64,000 nucleotides of DNA from Opitutia bacterium. Its GTDB lineage: Bacteria; Verrucomicrobiota; Verrucomicrobiia; Opitutales; Opitutaceae. The notes below the pieces were generated by a model. It was not told the DNA's origin. It did no database searches and saw only the letters and a program-made list of their open reading frames with translations. The position numbers and the translations under genes were made by a program. The number at the start of each line of letters is the position of its first letter. Position 1 is the first letter of the stretch. Below are positions 53,731 through 63,823 of the stretch, piece by piece. The stretch is taken from the NCBI GenBank assembly GCA_003142955.1, contig PLOH01000148.1, positions 169,975 to 233,974 on the forward strand, written 5' to 3'.

Positions 53731-56167
53731 AACCGGCGTTTTGCTCCGACTTCTTAGGGGCATGGGGCGCGTCCGGTTTTTCCGCGGCGGGCGAGTAGGC
53801 AACGCGCGCGTGGAGCATGTTGAGCAACGTGAAGGCAAAGCTGCTCTTGATCTGCGTGAGTTCGGCCAGGGTCACCGGCGCGTCAGCGAGTTGGTCGTCA
53901 TCCAGCCGGCTGCTGAAGATCTGATCGATGAGTTCGCCGAGATGCTGGGGGGTGACGCGGCGGAGCGAGCGGGTGGCGGCTTCGACGCCGTCGGCGAGCA
54001 TGATGATGGCGCTCTCCTTGAATTGCGGCTTCGGGCCGTCGTAGCGATAGGTGGTTTCGCAGACGCGCGACTCTGGTCCCCGCGGAAACGGATCGGCGGT
54101 GTTGGCAGCAGCGGCACCGGTTGCGGCGGCGGCCGGGCGGACTTCGTTGCTGCGGGCGCGCTGATAGAAGGACTGGATCAAGGTGGTGCCGTGGTGCTGC
54201 TGGATCACGTCGATGAGGGTCTTGGGCAATTTGTGCTTGAGCGCGAGGTCGACGCCGTCCTTGACATGGCTCTTGATGATGAGCGCGGAGAACGACGGGT
54301 TGCGGTCATTGTGCGGGTTCACGCCGTCCCGCTGATTCTCGGAGAAATACTCCGGCTTCGATATTTTGCCGATGTCGTGAAAGAGCGAGCAGACGCGGCA
54401 GAGCAGCGGATTGGCGCCGATCGCGTTCGCGGCGTTTTCCGCCAGGTTGGCCACGACCAGGCTGTGATGGTACGTTCCGGGGATTTCCATCTGCATCCGG
54501 TGCAGCAGGGGATGGTTATAGTCCGTCAGCTCCAGCAAGGTGATGTCGGTCGTCCGTTTGAACAGGGTCTCGAACACCGGGAGCAGTCCGGCCACCGCCA
54601 CGCCGGTGAGCAGGCCCGTGGCCAGGCCGGCGATCATCTCGCGGGCGACCATCAGGGCGGGCAATTGATCGGCGATGCCAATGAGCAGGGCAAAACAAGC
54701 GACGCTAAAACCGCCCAGCCCGGCGGCGCGCACCACGCGGCTGCGCTGCCGGATGGCGCGGCAGGAAAAAATGCCGATCATCGAGGCGAGGAAGGTGATG
54801 ACGAGGAGGTCGAGCCGGTTGCCATAGATGACTCCGGTGAAGATCGAGATCAGCAGCGCCATGAAGATCGCGGATCCGGCGTCGATGAGGATGGCAACCA
54901 CGAGCGGCGCCAGGGCCGTCGGCGCGACGTAGGGCAGCAGCGATGCCGCCGCAGTGTTTTCCAAGAAATACGGCAGATCGCCGATCCAATAGGTGACGCG
55001 GACCAGCGCGAGATTCAGGATGACCACGAGGGCCAGGAGGGCCAGCCGCCCGTTGTTGTGCATGGTCTCGGGGTCCTCCAGCCGGATGTAGAACACCGAC
55101 GCCATGACCATCGCGAGCACCAGCAGAATGCGGCCGAAAAGCTGCAATCCCTCGTTGCGGGCGACATCGCCGTTGTGCAGGAGGAATTCGCGGTGGGCGA
55201 CCAGCATCTCATACTGCTCGGGGGTGACCCGCGTGCCGGGTTCAATGATGGTCTGGCCGCGCTCGACGGTGACCATCTCCGGCCGGAGGTCGGCCATCGC
55301 CTGCTGCTGCAGCTGCTCGGTGGCGGCCTGGTCGAAGATCAGATTAGGCGTCACGCCGTTGCGGAAAAGGCGGAAGAGCGCGAGCGTGGCTTCGCGGCTG
55401 ACGCCCTCGGCGGCGAGGTTGATGCGCAGGAAGGTGAGGGCCTCCTCCATCGATTGCACACGCACCTGGGCGACCTCGCCGGTGGGGCGCCGGATGCGGA
55501 ACAGCGCGACGCTGTCGGTCGTGCGCGGCGTGAAATTGCTGCCACTGTCATACACGCCTTCGCGGTAGATTTCGCGCAGCGCTGCCAGGCCGTTCTCGGT
55601 GACAGTGAATCGCGTCTTGGCATCGCCGAGTGCGAGCAGCGTGGCGACGTCATCCACGGCCACCCGGTAGGGGCCCTTGGCATTGAAGGATTCAACCATG
55701 CTCTCGAGCGCGGCAGCGCGCCGCGCGGAGGGCGAAAAAGCCCCCTGCAGGCCGGAGGTTTCTCCAGTGGGAAAATCGCGATCAAGTTTTTCCAGGGCGG
55801 CGAGCAGGTCGCGCAGATTGCCCTCAAACTGCCGCAGCGGGCCCGACTCCAGCTGAAAGACCGGCGGCACGCGGTTCCGGAGCTGCGCCCGGCCCAGCTC
55901 GGTCTTGAGCTTGCTCTCGAAACTGAACGGCGCGCCCGCGACGATGCGGACCATCGCGAGCTGATTGGGCAGCACGGGCAGGGTGGCCGACGAGACTCCA
56001 ACGAAGCTGATGAGGACGATCGCCGCCACCGTGACCACAAAAATAAGGAAGCCCACCGACTGGCTTTGCCGCAGGTACGTTGCGGCAAAGGAGGTATGCA
56101 CGGTCTTGCGTCGCTTCCGAAGAGGAGCGCCGCCGCGGAGCAACCGGAGTCTTTGGAAAAAGGGCAT
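53729..56167 (-). CDS. 7TM-HD family cyclic-di-AMP phosphodiesterase-like protein (PgpH type)
   Basis: An 812-residue membrane protein of the YqfF/PgpH family. Residues 30-60 form the first TM (VGFLIFVVTVAAIVLISF). A periplasmic 7TMR-HDED-like region follows (about 65-430), with FKTELGRAQLRN and RVTPEQYEMLVAHREFLL. Then come a seven-TM block (about 345-550) and an HD domain (about 560-760): GTYHHSLVVANLAENAANAIG, CSLFHDIGKISKPEYF with the HD pair, and NPHNDRNPSFSALIIKSHV. PgpH hydrolyses cyclic di-AMP to pApA. The C-terminus is short and ends in the repeat filler. It sits between phoH and ybeY, the common order. Confidence 0.9.
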   Translation of the reverse strand: MPFFQRLRLLRGGAPLRKRRKTVHTSFAATYLRQSQSVGFLIFVVTVAAIVLISFVGVSSATLPVLPNQLAMVRIVAGAPFSFESKLKTELGRAQLRNRVPPVFQLESGPLRQFEGNLRDLLAALEKLDRDFPTGETSGLQGAFSPSARRAAALESMVESFNAKGPYRVAVDDVATLLALGDAKTRFTVTENGLAALREIYREGVYDSGSNFTPRTTDSVALFRIRRPTGEVAQVRVQSMEEALTFLRINLAAEGVSREATLALFRLFRNGVTPNLIFDQAATEQLQQQAMADLRPEMVTVERGQTIIEPGTRVTPEQYEMLVAHREFLLHNGDVARNEGLQLFGRILLVLAMVMASVFYIRLEDPETMHNNGRLALLALVVILNLALVRVTYWIGDLPYFLENTAAASLLPYVAPTALAPLVVAILIDAGSAIFMALLISIFTGVIYGNRLDLLVITFLASMIGIFSCRAIRQRSRVVRAAGLGGFSVACFALLIGIADQLPALMVAREMIAGLATGLLTGVAVAGLLPVFETLFKRTTDITLLELTDYNHPLLHRMQMEIPGTYHHSLVVANLAENAANAIGANPLLCRVCSLFHDIGKISKPEYFSENQRDGVNPHNDRNPSFSALIIKSHVKDGVDLALKHKLPKTLIDVIQQHHGTTLIQSFYQRARSNEVRPAAAATGAAAANTADPFPRGPESRVCETTYRYDGPKPQFKESAIIMLADGVEAATRSLRRVTPQHLGELIDQIFSSRLDDDQLADAPVTLAELTQIKSSFAFTLLNMLHARVAYSPAAEKPDAPHAPKKSEQNAG

Positions 56168-56219
56168 GGGGGAGATCGCTGGGAGGGGGGATGGTTGGTG
56201 AGTGCGGCAGCAACCCGGG

Positions 56220-57209
56220 CTAGCCCCGGTCCTCCTCGTCGTCGCTGTCGGCAGTGATGGGATGCCGGTAATGTTCGTAGGCCTCGATGATTTTCTGCAC
56301 CAGGGGGTGGCGCACGACGTCGGCGCCCGTGAAAAAATGAAAATCGATCCCGCTGATCCCGCTCAGGATATGCCGGACCTGGAGCAGGCCGGACTGCTTG
56401 GACCGGGGAAGGTCGATCTGCGTGATGTCACCGGTCACGACCATCCGGGAATCGTCGCCCAGGCGCGTGAGGAACATCATCATCTGCTCGGGCGTCGTGT
56501 TTTGCGCCTCGTCGAGGATGATGAACGCGTTCGACAGCGTGCGGCCGCGCATGTAGGCGAGCGGAGCGATTTCAATCGTGCCCTTTTCGACGAGCCGGGC
56601 CACATCCTCAGATGCGAGCATGTCGTTCATGGCGTCATAGAGCGGCCGGAGGTAGGGCAGAATCTTCTCGCGCAGGTCCCCGGGGAGAAAACCCAACGCT
56701 TCGCCAGCTTCGACCGCAGGCCGAGTGAGGACAATGCGCTGCACCTGGTTCTTGAGCAGGGCAGAGATCGCCGCGGCCACCGCCAGGTAAGTCTTGCCGG
56801 TGCCGGCGGGTCCGATCCCGAAAACCACGGGGTTCTTCTGGATCGACTGCAGGTAGAGCTTCTGCCCCACCGTCTTCGGCACGATGCTCTTCCGGTTGGT
56901 GGCGATAACCAGAGGTTCCGAGAAAAGCTTGCGGATCTGCGGACCATCGCCGCGGGCGAAGCCCTCCAGGAGCTGGCCGAATTCCTGGCTCCGCACGGTC
57001 AATCCTTGCTGCCGCCCTTCGCTCAGAAAGGTGAAAAACCCCTCGACACGTGCAATATCCGCGTCGGGGCCGTCGATCTTCAGCCAGTCTTCGCGGGTTG
57101 CAAGTTTCACGTTGAAAGCCTGTTCAACCGCGAGCAGGTTCTCGTCGCGGCCACAATAGAGCTGATGCAGGTAACGGGGATTCTGATAGTAGAGGGTTTT
57201 GGAAGGCAC
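56220..57209 (-). CDS. PhoH-like ATPase
   Basis: A 329-residue PhoH/YbeZ protein. Residues 110-140 hold the start of the ATPase core, with Walker A GIGPAGTGKT (131-140); the sequence then runs LTRPAVEAGEALGFLPGDL, and the Walker B is FIILDEAQNT, followed by MFLTRLGDDSRMVVTGD. A KH-like region lies before the core. It is an RNA-binding ATPase found beside ybeY and implicated in rRNA quality control. The start is GTG at 57209 (MPSKTLYYQN). It is divergent from no gene; the HIT gene lies upstream on the same strand by 42 bases. Confidence 0.92.
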   Translation of the reverse strand: MPSKTLYYQNPRYLHQLYCGRDENLLAVEQAFNVKLATREDWLKIDGPDADIARVEGFFTFLSEGRQQGLTVRSQEFGQLLEGFARGDGPQIRKLFSEPLVIATNRKSIVPKTVGQKLYLQSIQKNPVVFGIGPAGTGKTYLAVAAAISALLKNQVQRIVLTRPAVEAGEALGFLPGDLREKILPYLRPLYDAMNDMLASEDVARLVEKGTIEIAPLAYMRGRTLSNAFIILDEAQNTTPEQMMMFLTRLGDDSRMVVTGDITQIDLPRSKQSGLLQVRHILSGISGIDFHFFTGADVVRHPLVQKIIEAYEHYRHPITADSDDEEDRG

Positions 57210-57251
57210 GATGGAATACTCTGAGCGGCCGCCGATGGAAGCCGCGACGAT

Positions 57252-57803
57252 TCAGCGGGTTTTCCGATCAAGTCGCTTCGATTTCGGATGGCGCCCCCGG
57301 GGCCGGCTTTTCCCAGCCAGGACCCCGGGCAGGGCAGCGACCAGCCGATCGTAGGTCGATTCGAGCGCCTGGGGCAAAACACGGGTCTCGCCGATGACGG
57401 GCATGAAATTCGTATCCCCGGTCCAGCGTGGTACGATATGGGCGTGCAGGTGAGCGATGCTCCCGCCGGCCGCGGAGCCGAGGTTAAATCCAATGTTGAA
57501 TCCGTCGGGATTGACCGCCGCGCGCAGCACCTGCTGCCCGACCACGATGATCTCCATCAGGTCCGCGCGTTCTGCGGGCTCCAGATCGCCCGGTTCCGCC
57601 ACAGCCCGGAACGGGACCGCCAGCAGATGGCCGGGATTATAGGGAAAGCGGTTTAGGACCAGGTATGACAGACGGGTGCGATGGAGGATGAGGGCGGCGC
57701 GGTCGTCCCCTTGATTTGGAAGTTCAGTGAAGAGCCGGCCGTTGTGGGACGGCTTCGGCGCTTCGATGTAAGTCATCCGCCAATACGCATGAAGCTGTTG
57801 CAT
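57252..57803 (-). CDS. HIT family hydrolase
   Basis: A 183-residue HIT protein. The core (about residues 20-127) has LYLNRFPYNPGHLLAVPF-type strands (LNRFPYNPGHLLAVP) and the histidine triad GGSIAHLHAHIVPRW, i.e. His118, His120 and His122. A C-terminal basic extension (residues 157-183) is unusual. The AP4A-phosphorylase-like group (length, NPGH and HLHAH) cleaves dinucleoside polyphosphates. I chose ATG 57803; the in-frame extension to 57845 is not conserved. It leads phoH, the 7TM-HD gene and ybeY on the same strand. Confidence 0.9.
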   Translation of the reverse strand: MQQLHAYWRMTYIEAPKPSHNGRLFTELPNQGDDRAALILHRTRLSYLVLNRFPYNPGHLLAVPFRAVAEPGDLEPAERADLMEIIVVGQQVLRAAVNPDGFNIGFNLGSAAGGSIAHLHAHIVPRWTGDTNFMPVIGETRVLPQALESTYDRLVAALPGVLAGKSRPRGRHPKSKRLDRKTR

Positions 57804-58288
57804 TGCAGCAGCCGGGCACAGTAGGGGAGGGATCGGCGATGTCAAAACGCGATTGACGCGGCATGGCAGGGCACACGCTTGCTTTCATAACGTAACCTGG
57901 TAATAGAAAGAGTCTTAAGTTTTCATTCCTCAAAGGGATGCCATCCTGCTCGCCGCCCACATTTACGCATTCAAAACAAAGGTTTTTGGGCTAACGGGGG
58001 TTGCGCGTCTCGGCCAAAACGATGCAAAATGCAGGCGATTCCGAGGGTAGAATCACCTGCAAGCAGGCTCCTACATCGATCACCTGATGGCGTGATGTTT
58101 ACGAGTGATGGCGGGGTTTTTTGAATAAATACGGCTTAGTTTATGCCACTAAGAAAAAGCGCTTTCCAAGGACAAATCAGCTTTGGCCCGCACTGCCCCT
58201 CGGCATGTTTCCTTTCGTCACCGGGCTGGGACTTGACATCAATTGTCGCCGGCAACACCCTTGACCCAATTCAAGTTTCACTTTGTAA
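57804..58288. other. Intergenic region before nusA, with a REP-like hairpin
   Basis: No gene was found; the plus-strand frame from 58143 does not resemble RimP or any family. A hairpin of the GTAGGAGCCTGC family (ATCACCTGCAAGCAGGCTCC at 58051-58078) lies here. TTGACA-like words occur at 58224 and 58261 (TTGACC), each a possible -35 element for the nusA operon, but the -10 partner is weak. Confidence 0.4.
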
Positions 58289-58317
58289 GAAGTGGGCCTT
58301 TGGCCCGCTTTTTTTTT
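58289..58317 (+). terminator. Rho-independent terminator or attenuator in the nusA leader
   Basis: AAGTGGGCC-TTT-GGCCCGCTT forms a nine-pair stem with a three-base loop and is followed by a run of T (58309-58317). It ends only 16 bases before the nusA ATG. Being inside the leader, it is more likely an attenuator of the nusA operon than the end of an upstream gene, since no gene lies directly upstream. NusA is known to act on such hairpins, which would allow autoregulation (inference). Confidence 0.75.
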
Positions 58318-58333
58318 CCACAAATCAATCCAT

Positions 58334-59584
58334 ATGAGCAGCGAAATCCTTTCCGTCCTCGAATACATGGAGAAGGAAAAGGGGATCGGTCGCAACGACA
58401 TGATCGCCGCGATTGTCAACGCCATCAAGACGGCGGCGCAAAAAGGCATTAACTCCGGCCAGGAGTTGAAGATAGAGATCAACCCCAAGAATGGTCAACT
58501 CCATGCGTGGACCTTGCTCAAAGTCGTCGATTCCATCAGCAATCCGAGAACCGAGATCCATTTGGAAAAGGCGCAGGTATTGAAACCGGGCGCCCAGCTC
58601 GGCGAGGTGCTCGAAAAGGAAGTCGACCCTTCGTATCTCGGACGGATTGCCGCCCAGACCGCCCGGCAGGCGATCATGCAGAAGCTGCGCCAGTTTGAGA
58701 AGGAGCGGATCTACGACGATTTCAAGGATCGCGTCGGCGACATCGTAACCGGAATTGTGCGGCGCCGCGAGCGCAGCGACCTGTTTGTCGATCTGGGCAA
58801 GGCCGAGGCCATGATGCCCGGCAAGGAGCAGGTGCCGGGAGAGGATTATGCCCCTGGCGAGCGCATCCGGTGCCTGTTGCTGGAGATTGAGAATTCCAGC
58901 CGCGGTCCCGAACTCATTCTCACCCGGGCCAGCCCGAAATTCGTCCGCCGCCTGTTCGAACTTGAGGTTACCGAAATTGCCGACGGAACGGTCAAGATCG
59001 AGGCCTTTGCCCGCGAGCCAGGTTACCGGACCAAAATTGCGGTATCTACGACCGATCCGAAAGTGGATCCGGTGGGAGCTTGCGTGGGTGCCCGGGGCGC
59101 CCGGGTGAAGTCAATCGTCCGCGAGCTCGGCGGCGAGAAGATCGACATCGTTCGTTATTTTTCCGATCCCCGCGAGATGGTCGCCGAGGCGCTCAAACCA
59201 GCCATCCTGAGAAACATCGTGATCGATGAGAAAAACCGCCGGGTGGGCATCGTGGTTTCGGAGGAGGATCTGGCTATTGCGATCGGCAAGAAAGGCCAGA
59301 ACGCCCGCCTGACTTCGCGGCTGATCGGATGGAAGATTGACATCATGAAGCTGCAGACGGTCCCCACGACGCTGGAGCAGAAGAAAGGCCTGGCCGCTTC
59401 CGGTCTGACCAAGATCCCCGGGATTGAAGAAGCCATCGCCCAGCGTCTCGTGGGGGCGGGTTTCGCCTCGGTCGAGTTGTTTGACGGGGTTGAATCCGGC
59501 GATTTGGTGGAGGCGGGCTTCACGACCGAGGAAGCCGACGACATCCTCAAGAAGGTCGCGGCTCACGCCGGCATCCAAAAGTAA
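58334..59584 (+). CDS. nusA: Transcription termination/antitermination protein NusA
   Basis: A 416-residue NusA. The N-terminal domain ([20 protein letters not shown]) binds RNA polymerase; an S1 domain follows ([20 protein letters not shown]), then two KH domains ([18 protein letters not shown] and [20 protein letters not shown]), and one C-terminal helix-hairpin-helix unit ([20 protein letters not shown]). I chose ATG 58334; the extension to 58292 overlaps the leader terminator. It is followed by infB 49 bases downstream. No rimP precedes it, unlike most nusA operons. Confidence 0.96.
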   Translation: MSSEILSVLEYMEKEKGIGRNDMIAAIVNAIKTAAQKGINSGQELKIEINPKNGQLHAWTLLKVVDSISNPRTEIHLEKAQVLKPGAQLGEVLEKEVDPSYLGRIAAQTARQAIMQKLRQFEKERIYDDFKDRVGDIVTGIVRRRERSDLFVDLGKAEAMMPGKEQVPGEDYAPGERIRCLLLEIENSSRGPELILTRASPKFVRRLFELEVTEIADGTVKIEAFAREPGYRTKIAVSTTDPKVDPVGACVGARGARVKSIVRELGGEKIDIVRYFSDPREMVAEALKPAILRNIVIDEKNRRVGIVVSEEDLAIAIGKKGQNARLTSRLIGWKIDIMKLQTVPTTLEQKKGLAASGLTKIPGIEEAIAQRLVGAGFASVELFDGVESGDLVEAGFTTEEADDILKKVAAHAGIQK

Positions 59585-59633
59585 CGGAAAAATTTCCAAA
59601 ACCTCTGACCTCGCACGTCCTCCATCGCTCCTG

Positions 59634-62111
59634 ATGAGTATCCGCCTCCACGAACTCGCTAAGAAACTCGGCATGGACAACAAGGACCTCATGGCCTTGT
59701 TGAGAGCGCGGGACTATCCCGTCAAGACGGTCTCCAGCACCATCGACAAGATCACGGCTGAATCGTTGGAGCAGGAGCTGGCGAAAAAGCCGGCTGAGGT
59801 CGCGCCGGCCGAGCCGGCTGCGTCCGCCTCCGGCGAAACTGGGGGAGGCCCGGGACCGGCTGCACCCCTTCAGGTCGAGGCGGAAAAGCTCCCCACATTC
59901 ACCACCCGGATGCCGGCTGGAGTGTTTGTCCGCTCGGTGCAGGACATCGCGCGCGAAAAGGAGGAACTGGCCAAGGCCAGCCGACCGCAGGTGGTGTTTC
60001 CCGCCCCGCGCCCCGCGCCCATGCCGACGATGCGCGTATCACCGTCGGTTCAGAGCCGGCCACCCATCGCCCCTCACCCGGTCAGCCGGCCAACGCCGGT
60101 CTCGGCTCCGCCGCTGGTGCGGGTTTCTCCGCCGCCGGCCGCGCCGCCGCCGATGCGCGCGAGTTCGCCCCCGCCCCCGTTGCCGGTCCACCTGGCCGCG
60201 CCACCTCCTGCGCCCTCCCTCGGCCTGCAAACCAGTTCGCCGATTCCGCCCCCGGTGTCCCGCCCGGTGGCTCCGCCGCCGGTGCCGATTGCGGCCGCGA
60301 CTCCATCAGTCACGGTAATCGCAGCGGGGGACATCAAGATCATTCATTTCAAGCCGCCGGTGATTGTGCGCGACTTTGCCACGGCGCTGGGGCTCAAGCC
60401 GTTCAAGCTTACTGGTGAGTTGATGGAGATGGGCATTTTCGCCGGGATGAACCAGAGCATTGAGGAGAGCGTGGCGGTGAAGATTGCCGAGCGTCACGGC
60501 TGCATGCTCGAAATCAAGCACCGTGGTGAGACGGTCGTACCGGTGATACCAAAGGTGAAGATCGAAAAGCCGGCGGAGGACGAATCCAAGTTCCTCCAGC
60601 CCCGGCCGCCGGTCGTGTGCATCCTCGGCCACGTCGACCACGGCAAGACCTCGCTGCTCGATGCCATTCGCAAGGCCCATGTCGCCGCCGGCGAGGCTGG
60701 CGGGATCACCCAGCACATCGGCGCGTACCAGGTCGAGTTCAAAGGCCGCAAAATCACCTTCCTCGACACCCCTGGGCATGCCGCCTTCAACAAGATGCGG
60801 GCGCGGGGCGCCAGCGTCACAGACATTGCGGTCCTCGTGGTGGCCGCCGATGACGGCTTCATGCCCCAGACCGACGAGGCGTTGAAGCACATCCAGAACG
60901 CCAAGGTCGCGCTCATTGTCGCCGTCAACAAGATGGACATGAAGGGCGCGAATCTCGAACGGGTCAAAGCCCAGATGCAGGAACGGGGAATTCCTCCCGA
61001 GGACTGGGGTGGCGTGACGATTACGGTGCCCACCGCGGCGGTGAAAGACCAGGGCATCTCCGAATTGCTTGATTATATCCTTCTGCAGGCTGATGTGCTC
61101 GAATTGAAGGCCAATCCGGAAGCGGAGCCGGCCGGCATCATCATCGAGTCGCAAATCGACGTTGGCCGCGGGCCGTCCGCCACGGTCATTGTGCAGCGGG
61201 GCACTCTCCGAACGGGCGATGCGATCGTGTGCGGCTCCAACTACGCCCGCGTCCGCGCGATGTTCGATGATCAAGGCGAGACTGTGAAGGAGGCGCCGCC
61301 GTCCACGCCGGTGAAAATCATCGGCTGGTCCGGCACGCCCGACAGCGGGGCGGCGTTCCGGGCGGTGAAGAACGCCCGGGAAGCCGAACGGCTGGCCGAG
61401 GAGGAGCAGGATCGCCTGAACAAGGTGACCGTCACGTTCGATTCGAAGCCCAAGGAAATCTCAGTCGAGAAGCTGTTCGCCGAAATCGCCGCCTCGCAAC
61501 AGAAGACGTTGCGGATCCTGCTCAAATGCGACGTGTTCGGCTCCATCGAGGCGGTTCGCAATATCCTGGATGGCATCAAGAGTCAGAAGGTGACGCTCGA
61601 AATCGTTTCCGGGGAGGTCGGCTTGATCGGCAAGAACGATGTGCTCATGGCCAGCGCCGCGGGGGCCGTGATCGTCGGTTTCAATACTCGCCTGGAGAGT
61701 GGCGTCACTCCCCTCGCCAAGCATCACGGGGTGCGGATTGAGGCGTTTGAAATCATCTATGAGTTGGGCGACAAGGTGCGCGAGATGTTGGCGGACCTGC
61801 TCGAACCCGACCTGCGCGAAGTCAAGCTCGGCGCCGCCGAAGTCCGCCAGCTTTTCCCGGTTTCGAAGGGGTTTGTCGCCGGCTGTCTGGTCACGGAGGG
61901 CAAGATCACCCGCAACGCCCCGGCGCGGGTGCGCCGCGGCAAGGACACCCTGTTCGAGGGCAAGGTGGGTACGCTCCGGCGTTTCAAGGACGATGCCAAC
62001 GATGTGCGCGCGGGACTGGAGTGCGGCATCCGGATCGACGGCTTCGAAGGCTATCAGGAAGGCGACGTAATTGAGTGTCTGGAGATTCAGAAAGTCCGGG
62101 CGTCGCTGTGA
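59634..62111 (+). CDS. infB: Translation initiation factor IF-2
   Basis: An 825-residue IF-2. The N-terminal IF2_N domain ([20 protein letters not shown]) is followed by a Pro-rich linker of about 180 residues, a second IF2_N-like region ([20 protein letters not shown]), the G domain with G1 GHVDHGKT (about residues 335-342), G2/G3 DTPGHAAF, G4 NKMD, domain II, and C-terminal domains III and IV. It places initiator tRNA on the ribosome with GTP. I chose ATG 59634; the longer reading overlaps nusA in another frame. A 171-base repeat-like gap separates it from rbfA. Confidence 0.97.
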   Translation: MSIRLHELAKKLGMDNKDLMALLRARDYPVKTVSSTIDKITAESLEQELAKKPAEVAPAEPAASASGETGGGPGPAAPLQVEAEKLPTFTTRMPAGVFVRSVQDIAREKEELAKASRPQVVFPAPRPAPMPTMRVSPSVQSRPPIAPHPVSRPTPVSAPPLVRVSPPPAAPPPMRASSPPPPLPVHLAAPPPAPSLGLQTSSPIPPPVSRPVAPPPVPIAAATPSVTVIAAGDIKIIHFKPPVIVRDFATALGLKPFKLTGELMEMGIFAGMNQSIEESVAVKIAERHGCMLEIKHRGETVVPVIPKVKIEKPAEDESKFLQPRPPVVCILGHVDHGKTSLLDAIRKAHVAAGEAGGITQHIGAYQVEFKGRKITFLDTPGHAAFNKMRARGASVTDIAVLVVAADDGFMPQTDEALKHIQNAKVALIVAVNKMDMKGANLERVKAQMQERGIPPEDWGGVTITVPTAAVKDQGISELLDYILLQADVLELKANPEAEPAGIIIESQIDVGRGPSATVIVQRGTLRTGDAIVCGSNYARVRAMFDDQGETVKEAPPSTPVKIIGWSGTPDSGAAFRAVKNAREAERLAEEEQDRLNKVTVTFDSKPKEISVEKLFAEIAASQQKTLRILLKCDVFGSIEAVRNILDGIKSQKVTLEIVSGEVGLIGKNDVLMASAAGAVIVGFNTRLESGVTPLAKHHGVRIEAFEIIYELGDKVREMLADLLEPDLREVKLGAAEVRQLFPVSKGFVAGCLVTEGKITRNAPARVRRGKDTLFEGKVGTLRRFKDDANDVRAGLECGIRIDGFEGYQEGDVIECLEIQKVRASL

Positions 62112-62282
62112 TATTCGATTTCCGGTTCTTGATTTACGATTTGCCCACGCCGATCAGTGCACCAGAAAGCCGAATCCGGGACCAGCTGAGCGTTCTGTCG
62201 AGGAACCATGATTTGGGTCAAGTTGACCGGGACCTGTCTGGGGCTCACAAATCAATAATCGTTACTCAAGAATCGAAACTCG
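62112..62282. repeat. Low-complexity spacer between infB and rbfA
   Basis: The spacer starts with ATTCGATTTCCGGTTCTTGA-type words right after the infB stop and ends with AAATCAATAATCGTTACTCA-type words that are inverted relatives, so its two ends are loosely complementary. No gene is seen. Its position inside an operon whose genes normally abut is unusual. Confidence 0.55.
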
Positions 62283-62636
62283 ATGAGCAACCGCACTCTC
62301 CGCATCAACGAGCTCATCCAGCGCGAGATCAGCGCGTACCTGCACACGCGCTATCAAAGCGAGGCGCTGCGCATCACCATTACGAGCGTGGTCGTTTCAC
62401 CTGATCTGCACGACGGACGCGTGTTCTATTCGGTGCTGGGCGGAAAAGTTACGGAGGAGGAATGTGGTCGCTGGCTTGAGGAGAAGAGCGGCGAGATCCG
62501 CCATATTGTCGGCCGGACTGTCGTCCTCAAACAAGTGCCGAAATTGATATTTGTTCGCGACACCTCGCCGGAGCGCGGCACGCGCATCGTCCAGCTCCTG
62601 GATGAACTCGAGGCCAAGGAACGCCCGGCACCGTAA
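62283..62636 (+). CDS. rbfA: Ribosome-binding factor A
   Basis: A 117-residue RbfA: MSNRTLRINELIQREISAYL opens the KH-like fold; ITSVVVSPDLHDGRVFYSVL is the family's central strand; then ELIFVRDTS-type strand (KLIFVRDTSPERG). RbfA helps mature the 5' end of 16S rRNA and adapts ribosomes to cold. It is the third gene of the nusA operon; nrnA starts 29 bases after its stop. Length is typical. Confidence 0.95.
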   Translation: MSNRTLRINELIQREISAYLHTRYQSEALRITITSVVVSPDLHDGRVFYSVLGGKVTEEECGRWLEEKSGEIRHIVGRTVVLKQVPKLIFVRDTSPERGTRIVQLLDELEAKERPAP

Positions 62637-62665
62637 GGTTGGCCGGGAAACCTGCGCTTGATCTA

Positions 62666-63661
62666 ATGGAACCGTTTTATCCCGAATTCCTGCCGCGGTT
62701 CACCGGTCTGCTGGGGCAGCTCGGCGGCCGGACTGTCGCGGTGATCGGTCACGGGCGGCCCGATGGCGATTGCATCGGCTCGCAAGTGGCGCTGGCCCGG
62801 GTTCTGCGGGCATTGGGGCACGAGGCCGTCTGCGTCAACTCCGACGCGGTGCCGCGGCGGCTGCAGTTTCTCCTGGAAGGCGTGACGTTTGTCCGACCGG
62901 AAGGATTGGCGGCGCGAGATTATGCCGCAGTTTTTGTTGATTGCGCCGACCATGAACGTGCCGGCCTGTCGGTGAAGGCGCGTTTTCCGGCGCCGGTCGG
63001 CGTCGTGGATCACCACCTGTCCAATGTTGGCTTCGGTGAGTACAACCTCATCGATCCCGCGTCTGCGGCCACGGCGGAAATCCTGGCCGGCCTGTTTTTC
63101 GACGCCGGGTTGGCGGTGGATGCGGCCACGGCGCAGGGTTTGTACGTCGGCATTCTGACCGACACCGGCCAGTTCCGTTATGATTCCACCTCCCGGCGCA
63201 CCTTCCTCCTCGCTGCCGAGTTGCTGACGCGGGGCGCGAAGCCGTCCCAGGCCGGATACGAGCTCTACGAACGCGAAACTGCGGGCAAGCTCCAGCTGCT
63301 CCAACGGTTTCTTGCCTCGTTCCGTTTTGAATGCGGCGGGCGCGTGTGCGTCGGTGTGCTGCCCGACGGCGTGTTTGCCGAGACCGGCAGCCGGCCGGAA
63401 GATACCGAGGGGCTGGTGGATTACACTCGCGCCGTCGATGGCGTCGACATCGGGGTTCTGATCGAGGAGCGGCCCGACGGAATCAAAGCCAGCCTGCGCG
63501 CCAAGGAATCGGCTTATCGGATGGATCGGGTCGCCGCCCAATTCGGGGGTGGCGGCCACGCCTGCGCCGCGGGTCTCAATGTGGCGGGCGAGACGAGCGC
63601 GACCTTTTATCCCCGCCTATTGGCCGCGTTGACCGAACAGTTGCGGAGGGTTGACGGCTGA
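62666..63661 (+). CDS. nrnA: DHH-family oligoribonuclease/pAp phosphatase (NrnA)
   Basis: A 331-residue DHH/DHHA1 protein. The DHH motifs are present: HGRPDGDCIGS, VDCAD, VGVVDHHLSN (the DHH itself) and ILTDTGQFRY. The C-terminal DHHA1 domain ends GGGGHACAAGLNVAG. NrnA degrades oligoribonucleotides and dephosphorylates pAp. I chose ATG 62666, since the TTG at 62639 lacks spacing to a ribosome binding site. It lies in the position after rbfA, as in many Gram-positive and verrucomicrobial operons. truB, common as the next gene, is not visible. Confidence 0.92.
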   Translation: MEPFYPEFLPRFTGLLGQLGGRTVAVIGHGRPDGDCIGSQVALARVLRALGHEAVCVNSDAVPRRLQFLLEGVTFVRPEGLAARDYAAVFVDCADHERAGLSVKARFPAPVGVVDHHLSNVGFGEYNLIDPASAATAEILAGLFFDAGLAVDAATAQGLYVGILTDTGQFRYDSTSRRTFLLAAELLTRGAKPSQAGYELYERETAGKLQLLQRFLASFRFECGGRVCVGVLPDGVFAETGSRPEDTEGLVDYTRAVDGVDIGVLIEERPDGIKASLRAKESAYRMDRVAAQFGGGGHACAAGLNVAGETSATFYPRLLAALTEQLRRVDG

Positions 63662-63692
63662 CGCAGGCGAGAGGAGGACTGAGGATGCAAAT

Positions 63693-63752
63693 TGTAGGAG
63701 CGAGCTTACTCGCGATGCTGGAGGGGAAATCGCCTGCCAGCAGGCTCCTACA
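63693..63752. repeat. REP-like inverted doublet (TGTAGGAGCC family)
   Basis: TGTAGGAGCGAGCTTACTCG (63693) and ATCGCCTGCCAGCAGGCTCC...TACA (to 63752) are inverted relatives, each with an inner hairpin. The family also has a copy at 58051-58078 and is similar to the hairpins of 37325-37355 and 48919-48966. It lies between nrnA and the DUF2937 gene. Confidence 0.75.
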
Positions 63753-63823
63753 GCGGTCATTGAGCGGGTGCAAAGTTGGCGACGCAGGCTTGCCCTGGCG
63801 CGGCAACCGGTGGATGTTGGGCC

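Noticed and set aside
53705-56257. 850-codon plus-strand frame opposite the 7TM-HD gene
   Set aside because: Gly/Asp/His-rich shadow reading; the minus strand encodes a complete PgpH-like protein with HD motif.
58143-58337. 64-codon frame before nusA considered as a RimP remnant
   Set aside because: No RimP motif, many Cys/Ser/Phe residues and it runs through the terminator hairpin.
60306-61274. 322-codon minus-strand frame opposite infB
   Set aside because: Shadow of the IF-2 G domain; composition rich in His/Arg/Asp and no motif.
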